Assembly (NCBI RefSeq): GCF_001949145.1 | Contig: NW_019091399.1 | Span: 811,648 to 875,647, forward strand | Source: Acanthaster planci | Taxonomy: Eukaryota; Echinodermata; Asteroidea; Valvatida; Acanthasteridae | Length of the DNA stretch: 64,000 nt | Direction: 5' to 3' | Part shown: positions 1 through 12,100 of the stretch, piece after piece | Layout: every line of letters begins with the position of its first letter | How positions within the stretch are numbered: the first letter of the stretch is position 1 | The notes under the pieces: generated by a model | Told to the model about the DNA's origin: nothing | The model's input: the letters and a program-made list of their open reading frames with translations, nothing else | Databases searched by the model: none | Program-made: the position numbers and the translations under genes

Positions 1-192
1 GACGTCAAGCGGGCATTTGATCGCCAGACGTCATACGAAGCATCGGTCAGGGTGAGAGAAACTCGGATGTCGTGGTCAGAGTTTGGGCACCAATTCGTGT
101 AGCCGGGTGTCGCAGGGGCCAATGTTAGATACAGACGTTCAGATGGCGGACAACTTTGACAGCGAGAGAACGTTTTCCTCGTTGCGGTCAAA
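1..192 (-). CDS. Copy A exon 15 (truncated by the window edge)
   Basis: The exon starts after a long pyrimidine tract and CTTTTAG. It encodes the closing cysteines of repeat 8 (TFSRCQSCPPS...NWCP) and the first part of the membrane-proximal region (VSLTLTDASYDVW). It runs to position 1 without a stop. Confidence 0.8.
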
Positions 193-3100
193 CTAAAAGA
201 GAGAGGGGGGAGGGAGTGAGGGAAGTAATTCAAATACAGCAAAAGTAATGTTTGATGGACATTATTTTATGAAGTGAATGTTATCGTTGAGAAAGAACAA
301 ACATAGCAGATATTTCTTATATGAACTCGTACATTTAATTTTTCAAAACCTTTTTTGATAACCAGTATATTGGTATGATACCCGTATTGGCATTTGACCA
401 TTTAAAAATATTAGACGTGTTCAATTGAACCAGCCAATTAATTTGAGCTTACGTGCCCCTGAGTAGAGTCATATCTAAACCAGCTGTACTGTAGGCCTGC
501 CTGGTCACTTCAGAGCCACTCGGTGCATGATAGGCGCGAAACAGGGCATAGTCTCCCCGGTGAAGGGCAACTGAACCGTTGAGCCGAAGCTCTGGAATGT
601 TGTTGATCAAGTAGTATCCGTAACTGAAACAAGAACCAAAAGAAATAAAATTCAGCCGCGAGTCATTATAATACTAATGACTTCTTGAGTCCAGAGGAGA
701 GAACACAAATGTGCATGGTAAGGATCTGTTGATAAATGAGCCTTGCTAAAGAAGTGAATTCACTGTGCTTGGTGTATCGTGTATTTCATTCGGGTTCAAC
801 AGTCGATGTCTTAGCATCACTAAGCTAAACCACTGCACCACCTTTTCAAAACTGTGCACCGCCAGTTGGCATTTTTTACATTGCTTCCTTGAATCCTGTT
901 GGAGGGACATCCTGTGCTTGTGCATTGCCTTAAGCCAATTCAGTATTGCAAAACGCCAAGGTCATCCGGGAAGAAAGTGCGCGCATGAGCAGGCGTACTG
1001 CTGCGTGAGAATGTTTCACGAGTGCTATCCGGTTCGTAAGTGTGACATCCCCTCAGTTTAAACCAAGCCCACTGCACATGCTCATGCATTGATCGCCATT
1101 TATGTGGAACTTGTTAACACGCAACTTTTGCGATCGTCCATTGGGAGCCTGCGAATCGTGGCGCGTCAGCCTTTGTGATGAAGTCACTTTAATACGAACC
1201 GGATGGCTTTGGACGCACTTCAAGCAAGGCGCATTTGGAATACCGAACTGGCTCGTTTGCATTAATGTCTGAAGTACGTTGTTCCTATATATACCTGTCA
1301 GTCTGGTTTCCAGTTATTGGTATCACGCTGTATGGTATATTGAACCCTTCCACAAGGAGCAACAGGACAAGAGCGTCCAAAGAACTGTGACCTTGTCCTC
1401 CATCGTACAACTCAATGAACTTATCCGACCTTGAACCGTAGGGACTTATTTCGTTGATGAAAACAGGCCGATACAACGCATCACAATTGTTGGGGGAGCC
1501 TGTATTGACATGATTGAGAGAAAAAAAATGAATCTAAATTGCACGGCTCAGTTCAAATTTGTTACACCTGAAACAATTTGAATATGCATAAATGTTAATC
1601 ACGAAACATGATGGTCATTCAACAAGATATGTATTCTAACTGGGAAAAAATCCGGCAAGGGGGCACCTTCAGCAAGTCCTCATAATTGGAAGTCATCTGT
1701 TATTTAGATTGTTACATCGTCTAGATTTGATTGGATGTAAAGTAACTTGGTTGAAGTGGCTCTGTCAATATACATGCATTTTAGATATCATTTCGCGAGG
1801 AAAAGTTATTAAATTTGGTCTTTTATTTCGGGCATGACCAACCTATCTTCATGTTGGACACAGTGACTACAGAGAGTCCATTTCAAGGGTAAACGAAGAC
1901 TGGGTAGGCCTATTTGACAATAGGCAACGCATCATTATACTCCTAAGGGAATTATACCATAAACGGTACCATGTCTTTTCATATGCCTCAGACGCATGCT
2001 TGAGATCTTACCCTCTGACGACCCCGAAACACGAGAATCGATTCCTTTACGAACCGGAAGTCTTTCCATATAGATCCATAAGCATCGATTCCTTTACTAA
2101 CCTGGAGTCTTCCTTGCCGACACAAAGGCTGCCAGTGTCAGCGGAGCGCTCGATATGCACCTGGAAAGCGACACATCCTCACCATACACCGTCTCCGTGT
2201 TTTCGTAGGCCTGTATTTGCCCCGGCACGAGCTTGCCTATGAGCCCGTCCGCCCGCCTGTCTGGTTCTCCGTACACCACCACGTCGACGAGTGACTGCGA
2301 AGTTGCAACCGTGCCTCGTGGGTACGAGTCGAGGCCTCCCCAGTAGACGGCAACCGCACCAGGCCCGCTCAAGAATGCCAGGTTGTCCACGATGACGTCT
2401 GGTGTTGGAGTGACACCTGACTCGCCGATGACCAAATAACCCAGTGGACTAATTCTGATTTGTGTTTGAGAAAACACGAGAAAGTTGACACTTTTGTCTT
2501 AGCTCGAGGAAAATAAAAGTACAAAAGCAAGGCTTGATTTTGCAATTAAAACAAATAAGGTTACTGTTATTGCTGAGGCCGTAGCTGCAACTGCAGTCGC
2601 TACAGCTGTGATTTTTCGAATGCCAGGTTTCATTGTGAAAATCCAAGTACACATACCGTTTCCCCCTCAAGTCGATTTCGTAGACAGATCGGTCACGATG
2701 ACCTTCGTAGAAGATGAGCACATATCCATCCAGGGAAATGATGTCAGGACTACCGTTATAGAGCTCAACGAAGCCGAGGCCGGTGGCGGACTTTACATTC
2801 ATTTCACTGATGAAAAGTCCTGAAGAAGTAAACCGTCCGAAACACTGCTTCATAGCGAGAACGTGTCATGGAGTCATAATTAGAATTGGCAAACTTGTCT
2901 AAAATGTCAGGATTTGATTAGTTTTGCTGACAAATTTGAATAGGTCACTATTTCAAAGGATAACATTTATGTCATTCCGGCAAACCATCTGATCAAGGTG
3001 ACAAAAATACTGTCCGTTGAGATATCCGGCAAGTATTGTGAAAAAGACAGATGTACATGTATATAAAACAGATGTCTAAATGAAACCATTTTGTGTTTTA

Positions 3101-6100
3101 TTGTAATGTACTGCATATAGTTTATTGCACATTTTTAATGAATGCTTCTGTTGCTGTAACGAATAAAACGTCCTCTGTTTGGCTGCTTAACGAAACAACA
3201 TGATTAAGGAAACGCATGCTATCATCAGGTCAAGTAACTTCACTTGACCAAATTCATTTGTAACTGTCGATTCTTGTTTTAATGTGATGCAAAAACAAGT
3301 CGACGTCACTGGAATTACAAAGTCTGGCAGCACAATGTCATAGGTAAAGCTGATTATAACCTGTTGCATCATCGCCGGTCTCTTCCTGGCCGCACAAATT
3401 GGGGCCCTTTGGTGACTGCTGACTCATCCGAAAAGCACTCTGGCTCAACCTGTTGTCATCGAAACACCGACTGATGCTTTCATCAGACTCGTCTTCTTCC
3501 TCTAAACTCTCGTCCTCGTAGATGATAGAACTACCTGTCAGAAACGAAAGATATCTCACCTCAAAAATGCACCTAATTTATACGGAGTCCATCAGTGATC
3601 GTATTGCACATGACCTGTATCGGACTGATCATGACATAAAAACACCAGTAGATTTAAAAATGGTTTTGGATTTGACATGCTGAAAAATTGACAAATATTT
3701 AAATGTGAACTAATTTTCAGAAAGACATTCATGCTTGTGTTACCTGTCGGCAAGAGATCGTCCACAAGCGTCGTTCCTTCCTCCGCATCTAAAGTGTATA
3801 CGACAGCATCAACAAGGCTTCGCTTGGTTGCTGGTGCCCCGTGGTAAAAAACGCCTGGAGCCGACCGATAAAGGGCGATAGCACCGGCGCCATGGGAGAG
3901 AACAGTAGTTCCATACGTGCGCTCCAGCGCAACCACCAGATCAGCTGGGGCCGGTATTACATGAGAAAAAAAAGAACAATATACATGTAACTGGAAATAC
4001 AGCGAAGGGTAAAATGCATGCCTGCCTCATGCAGTTAAAATTCCAGGGTCAAAGCTTGTATTTGTCTGATTTTCGCTTATTTGTCTGACTGGGTTTCCGT
4101 TTGGTTGTATTTTGTCCACTGTGGAAGTTATTCACTAGTCGGCTTTCCTTTCCTGGGAAGTGTACTCTAGACGGTAAAAAAGACTAGGCTCAATTCCGAA
4201 TCTGCTGGTAATGCAGTCACGTCAAGTCAACTGGATTGAACGTTAATGTAATGGGTACGTCGGTATTGGTGAATTCCATAACTCAAACATACACGGGTAA
4301 CCCCTTTTTCAGTCGGTACTGTAATTACGCCCAGTCTTCTGGTTGGCCATTACCTGATTCGTAATGTAACTTACTGGTGTCATCCAAAATAAATCCTATA
4401 AAAGCATCTTTACCAGGCTTGCTGGTCAACTCAGCCGTTATGTGGGGCTCATTTCGCTTCTTTGTCTAACCGAATAATATGCACACCTTTATTACTTTGA
4501 AAAACACCAGGTCAAATACACTGACCCGAAATTTGAGTCTAAATTGCATTTTGCCCCTGGTTAATGATGTCACGCATAATATGCAATTTTTTCATTTAGA
4601 GGACAGAGCAAATTTTCATCCTGACTTCAATTCAGTTCGGTTCATGCGTTTCTATAGTGCAGATTGCCTAAATCTAGTCATTTCCTGAACAATACCCCAA
4701 TTCAGTCCATCTGTACCTGAATCTTGAGAGCCTATCAAGAAGTAGCCTTGCTCATTGGTACGGTAGCCGCTTAGGTCAGCGGTTCGGTATGCTCCGTTGT
4801 TATCACTGGCAGCAAAGGCTACCAACGTGATGTACGTGAGAGGCGTGTTGCCAACCCCTCCGTCATACAGCTCCACGTACGCCTGGAGAGTCCCCGACGG
4901 CTCTGCGAAGTTGAACTCGTTGATGACAACATCCTGGTCGGCAAACACTGGGCAGTCATTCATGGCTGCCACGGTCGGGGGACGACCACCGCTGAAGGCC
5001 CCGGTGGAGCGCAATTCACCGGAGAAGCAGCGGCTGAAATGCCGATCACTTGAAATGAGCTGAACCGAGGATAAATTAAGCAGATAAGAGGTTAACAAAG
5101 CGTCGACTAATAAGACTATACAGTATATTGTCCAACGACGTTTTTCCTATAATTTTAAATCTCATCGCTGAACTTACCTCATGGAGACCAGAGTAAAAGC
5201 CGAACTGACCAGTCTGTATATCTTACCTTTTCAAAACACCGACGTATGGTTGGTTGAAAGATACTTGCTTTGCACTGATTGTGTGGCATCTTTCTCTGTT
5301 CTTACAATTCATTTTCCTTTCATTATGACGCCCTTTCCCTCTAAACATCTCAACTATAACATCATTTTTACTAATGTACTTGAAATTCATCACTGATTAA
5401 AACCCCGGAAAGATGGTGGTGAGTCAAATCAGCCTCAATACGAGGAAGAACACTGAAGAATATACTGTACGGGCTGCTGACATAAAATATGTCTTACTTC
5501 TACAGAGCTTTCGTCTGAAATCAATGACTTAAGAGCGGTATCCAGGCTCCCTTCCTCATTTCTGTAGATAACAGCATCCACTAGAGCCTGATGAATGGGT
5601 AGCTGGTCTCCCACCGCTAGTGTAAATGAGTCATCCCTCGATCTGTAAAGGGCTACGCCCCCGGCAAGTGAGTCTATGAAACCTGGATGCAGAACAAGTT
5701 TCCACTTTACTGTTAAAAAGCAACTTCTTTTGCAGAATTACGCTGGCACCGTATTCAACACAGAGGTGTACTGGACACGCTAGCCGGTGGCAGTCAAAAC
5801 GTGTCAAAACTTACATAATCCAAGTCATGAGAGCGGGTGTTTCTGAGACGGTTAACAAACTTATGCGCAATGTACATGTCTCCCGCATCCAGAGCCAAGC
5901 CAAAATAACGAGCGTGAGGCTTCGGAATCCGAATAACAGGATGAAGTTAGGCCTACTCACAAAGTCAAGATTGCAATAAAGTCTCAATGCAGGTATATAT
6001 GTATGTTATATATAGCATATACATCACATGTTTTGCTTCAGACATCGAGCTTTGTGGTATTAGGTAAAGATTGGAGGCGAATGTGAAATATGAATCCGAA

Positions 6101-9100
6101 AAGAGAGATAGAAAAAATGACAAAAGGGTGCAGCCCCAACCAAGCGACTCAGCTGGGTTTTGAAATTGGAAAATAACGACTGCATGGTGACCTGCAGCAA
6201 GTATGTAGTGACTACTGCCGGGGTTGAGTGTATGTGATGCCCCAAGAATGAAGTAACCATTGGCGTCGGTGGTGTATCCGGCCAGTCGGATGACCTGCAG
6301 TGCCACCCCTGTGGCACTGCACAAAACGACCATGAACTCATCTGCGAACAGAAATACAAAGACGAGAGGGGAGAAAAGATTTGCTAATGAGTGGATAACA
6401 TAAAACAGGTCTTCATGAAACATGATTGTTAAACTTTTGTTTTAAAAAACCACTCTTCCTGGGATTGTCAGCGAACTTGCAAAGTAAAGTAATTTACATG
6501 TATGGGCGTACAAAGGCCCTGCTAATTTTTAAACCATTTCATTTTTCTCCAAGCAGCCTCCACAAATCCATTGTACACTGCTAAATGCGAAAAGGGACCA
6601 ATCTTTGCCAAAATGGAATCCGGTAAAACGACATGTCATGACCCTTTAATGTATTCTAGTGTTAAATCCAGTGTGTCCTGCAGGACAGGCTTGAAAAACA
6701 ACCTCTGAGCTATAAACCCATGTTGAACCGTATGCTGATACTTGAAGTATCTTGGTACTGCACCGCTGGTGCGTTAGAATAATGTTTCTTACCCAAAAGC
6801 GAATATCCGCCGCCCAGATCAAAGAGTTCGATGAACTGATCCGATAAGCTAATCTCGTTAATGACAAGGTCTAGATTAGCCCTGGTGGGGCAGTGGTTGG
6901 CCGCGTCCCTAGAGACGTGGGCGAGAACGAAGGCCCATTCGCCCCCCACCAGACAGCGGCTAAGGGATTCGTCCCTGTGGCTGAAGGCTTCCTGCTCCTG
7001 AACGGGCGCCTTTCCTGGGGTTAAGATGTTTGTCAAGGCTGATGGGTCTCCCATTCCGCCTTCCTGACTAACCACGATGGCACCAAGCAACCCACTGCTG
7101 GTTAACCTGACGGCGCCAGCATCGTTAAACAAGTCGGTGGCGTCTGGGAGAAAGTACAGGCTCAGTGCAAAATGACGGTTTGTTCCCAAACGTCTCATGT
7201 TACGGGAGATAAAACCGTCTTTGTTGGTCTTAAAACCGGCAAACGACCTCGCAATACCCATGTCAAGTCCAACTTGCCACCATACCTAAGTAGAAGACAA
7301 TGAAATCGTCCTCAGAGTTCCAATTTGGAGGGTACATGTATTAATTCTTCAGTATGACAGGGAATACATGTATCCCCCAAATTAAAGAAACCATGGAAAA
7401 TTGTTCTTGCAAAATGTCGTATGTAGATAAGTTTTCAAGCCCACGGTGAACATAATAATACCTTATCAATGAATGAAACTTTTCAGTAGGAATTACACAT
7501 CAACGTTTTCCCAACCTTGAACTGAGAGTGGCAGATCATGGATGAATAGAAATTAATTATTCCTCCATGGCCACACCAATTTGCACATGATATATGACAA
7601 ACTTTCAGCTGATACTAAAACAAAAGGCTATGGCCCTGGATTTTGATGGATGCATCCCTACGACTAGCAACAGAAACTGTTAAAAATGGGTCCAGAATAA
7701 TTTGAATTGTTGCCACAGAGGTTATACTCTATTTCCCTGTTCAGTTTTTTTTTTATGAAAATACCCCCAAAACTCACTGTCTCGAATGCCGCTGTGTCAA
7801 ATAATCAAAAGGTATGCTTACACCAATAACTGTGTCCAAGGGAAAATTTGGAAGTCCCTCACAGGAAACTTCCATCCAGACACCCGTAGCTGACGAGCGG
7901 AGCGAGTTGATCTCGTTCAAAAGACACGGCGGAGGGGGGCAAGAGTTTGGAGCTAAAGGCGACGGTGGACCTGGGGCGAATGCAACCTGGTCAAGTGGAG
8001 TATGGGAGTAACATCTCAGTGCAGATGAAGCTGTTGCATTGGCGGGAAAAAATGCATTTATTCAGTAATGTGAATATCTACAATAATTTTTTTCATCACA
8101 GCATATGAGTAAATCTGGGATGGGAACGTTGAGGCCTCTCATCAAGTTTGAGGCTCGAGCGAGACCCATTTTCCTTGCAACGGAGGCTCCTTTAGCGGGA
8201 ACTGCACTTTGCTGGTTCACAAACGACTATACGCACGCCTTATGGTCTCGTTGCCACCAACAAAATGAACTCGCCCTACCGACATGGCACTTTTCAACCG
8301 ATGATCTGATGAAGGATGAAGGGGTGCTTCTTCTCAAGGTGGATAGCTAACAGTAGAAAAACAGCCACCGAAAGGGTCTATTCAACAGAATTCTAACCTA
8401 CAATCCTTAAATATGCAGCTTTGTGTTTCAGGTAGCTTACATATTAATTCTGTTGTCTTGTCTGTTTTTATGACAATGCGAATTTAAATATTCAGGACCA
8501 ATACAAACCTTTGATATCATTCCAGGCTTACATGTTGCAAAAGTGAAGATTGTAAAACAACTGGATATTTGATATTTTACCACAGAACAACCCTTGTCCA
8601 AAATGTTTGTAAGGAGTCAAGTTTGACTTCGAAATATGAATTGGAACTAAAAAATAACTTGACATCAACAAAACATCGCCCTCTTATTAAGTCCAAAAAA
8701 GTCGCGGCAATTCTGGATGGTTGAAATAATGAGCTTCCAATATACTCAACCCCAAAAGTGTGTGAAATTGCATTGTACAGTCAAATAAATATATAAAGTT
8801 ACCAAAAGTGTCCTTAGCAAAACTGCATCGCTAGACCTGCAATATTTAAATCCCTTTCCACTTTGGATAGCGCGATCAAGGGCTGGACGTATTTAGACGC
8901 AATCATCGCAAGCCAAAATTTGACTGTAGACATTCAAAACGTGGTTAAAATGGGATTCCAAATCACAGTTATTACAGGTTATAGTGTGAACCAATTTTTT
9001 GTGTATTTACACAAGGGGTCAATAAGTAAAATTTGCTCTTTTTGCTTTTGAAGTGCATGTGATGAAAAAGCCTAAAGAGGACGATTGGAAATCAAGCTAT

Positions 9101-12100
9101 GAAGAGAAAAAATTAGAATTTAATTTGGTTCAAAAATAAGTATTTTCTTGGTAGATATTTGTTTGAGCTAGATCACTGCAAGCTTAGGTCAACCTGATCT
9201 TTAACGACTGCTTTCAAACCTACTTGTTACTGGTAAAAAGCTGTGTATCAAGGTTTGGCCGGGTGAAAGAATGTTCAGTAGTTCTGACGCCATAGTAGAG
9301 TTGCCGAAAACCACTGCATCCAGCAGGCCGTCTGTCTTGGGTCCATCCTCAGCATCAAAACTGGCTGCAGGTCGCTGGAGTAGGGAGGAAAATTCGTCCA
9401 CCAATCGTTTCTGTCGCTTCATGATAACGATAATACCTACCAAAGACTGGGAGTTTATGCCAGCTTTAATAACTTCTTCACAAGATGCTGAATAGTGTAA
9501 CAGTTTACGATGGCTAATAATGTGCCTAAGTAAATTTGATCTTTGGAGTTCAAGACAAATCAAATTACCACCCAGTGGGGCAACAGGAGAGATGGGCTTG
9601 AGCATCATGAGCTACTTTCGGATACAGTTTGGTCTAAGCCTCCCTCCCAACAGAAAGGACAAATTTGGGTGCACCACCGCTTCGTGTGAAATATATTTCT
9701 TACAAACAAATGGAAATTTATGCCAACTTTTATTAAAAAGTAGTGCTTCATACACAGAATTGACAGCAAGCGTTGATGTTTAATTACTATGGTATTCAAA
9801 TGTACAACGGTAAAAAAATCTACCTGACAGGACGAAGATACATTGTGCTTCGCCACCCGATCCGACTACCCAAAGCTACTTATAAGTAGGGCTTGCACAC
9901 CAAATTCGTCATGGTATAAGCAGGTTGGAATTATTGGATCGTAGCAGGACTACGTTCGCCACACTTGTAAGCATGGCATGAAAAGCAACCCACATGCCAC
10001 ACAACAGAAAGTTACTGCTGCGGTGAACAAGCTAAAACCGGTCTAGCCTTCAACTTGTGGCGAACGTAGTCCATGCTATGATCCTATGATACCGACCTAC
10101 TCAAAGCAAGACGTATTTGGGGTGCAACCCCACTTAAAAGTAGCAGTGGGTAGTCGAATCGGGTGGCTTCGCACATCTATAGAAGAAGATTCATTAAAAG
10201 CTCTTCTGAAAAAGAAATGAGTCTAATATCACGCGTTATGGGGTGACTTATAACATAGTAACTGATACCTCGTAAAGTGCCACAGCACCTCCCACCTGCT
10301 GCTCATCAAGTCCAGCTCTGAGCCAATCATCAGCCAGCAAACTGAACGTGGATGAAGGAATGACAGAAGGGGGCGCAATCACAGCAAAGCCGTCGCTGTT
10401 CGTCAGTGATTCCGAGAGGTCTACAATTCTGTAAGGCCTGCTGATAAAGAATATTTGGCAATAAGCAGAAGTGATAGTGCATTTGGATTGCGTTTTGTAG
10501 CCTGAGTAAACTGTACATAGACACCGTGCATTTTCCACCAACAAACACATAATAGACAGTGTCGTTACAGTCTGGAATACTACAGTTTTATGTGTTTGCA
10601 GAAAAAATATACCATTGGGCTACTACAAAAGTAAACTATTAAAACCGTAGAACGACATGTACGGCATAGCCACCCTTTCATGGTTCTGCGTGCAGGGATT
10701 GAATACATGTCCAAGCGACTCCAATCATTGACACCCATTCTTCGTGCCTTGGTTTCTTGTGATCTAGAGGAACTTCCCCTTTATAGCCAAGTCTTTGGAA
10801 ACTGTACAAATTAATGGGACCCTTTCGTTTTCGGTAATGGGTCCATTTGAACACAAACCCATATATTCTCCTTTAAAGCAACCAGGGTGTTTTCTTTATT
10901 GTAAGAAGCTGTGGCAGTCGGGTAATTGAAGCTAATGTAGAAGCGCGTTAAATAAAAATAAATGAACACTGGCACAGAAAAACAAATGGGCAATGTAGTT
11001 TACCATTTCAGCGAATTTCCATCCCTGAAGATATTCGAATTTGAAGGGAGCACCTATGAATTTGCATTGCATGCCAAATGATCGTATGATAAACATTGCT
11101 ATTTTACATAATATCATAATATTGCAGGTAATCCTTTCTTTGAACGCATTCACTATTAATCCGAACGGATTTTTTTCCTGACGATATCGACCTTGAAGAA
11201 TGGACCTTTCAGGTCATGTCACGTGAACGCATTACATGTGCATATACCACTGCAACTACATAACCCGAACGCATAACGTGTCCCTTGTTTTATTGGAATG
11301 GATAGCTCTGTGGAAAATACATCTTTGCATTCTTGTCAACGATGATTGCTCTTGAAGGTTATTACTTAATGTGACGTGGTATCACGTGATTGATGAATAC
11401 ATTATCAAAAGCTTACCCAAATATCGTCTTTGTAACCCTCCCCTATCTAAAAGCATGAACATTTTGACCTTGATGGCAATGCAAACCCAGTACGTACTCG
11501 GGATTACCCTACAGATGAGATATTTCTTTTGGGCAAATGCAAGAACAGTAGCAGATTAAGGGTGAAGATGCAAAGACCTAACAAGCTGGATGGCAGATGC
11601 ACAAAACTACACACGAATGCAAATTCGTGCAGGTTATCCTAGTTACCTGCGGAGCACTGTGATATCGTGCGACAACTGGCAACCATTGATCTTCCAACTG
11701 CATTGAACTGGTCCTGAGACGTAGTGGTTGTAGTAGTAAAAGTTGAAAATGTACCAGATTTCGATTGGTTACTATAGTTGCTACAATTTGCTCTAAGATT
11801 TTCAGATCTGGACTTTTAACCAATACTTCTGGTTGTATAATAGACGTCAGGTAATAGATTTATATTTAGTCGTTGAAACGGCCTCCAATGTCAGTTAAGT
11901 TGTACCAAAAACAAATCTTTGAAAAATTCGAATGTAGGGGCTGTTTTAAAGATGGAATCCCTAAGAACCACTTTTACACTTTTCGGACTTGGACTTGGTA
12001 AGCCAGGTATTTTTTCTCTGCCTATTTCACATTTGCAGGATCCTGTAAAAAAACGTCGTATTGTGTTGAGAAAATACACTTCTCAAAAAACTTAAGGACC

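Noticed and set aside
8105-8350. Plus-strand frame in copy A intron 3
   Set aside because: Lies in an intron, not recognised, and no matching frame noticed in copy B.
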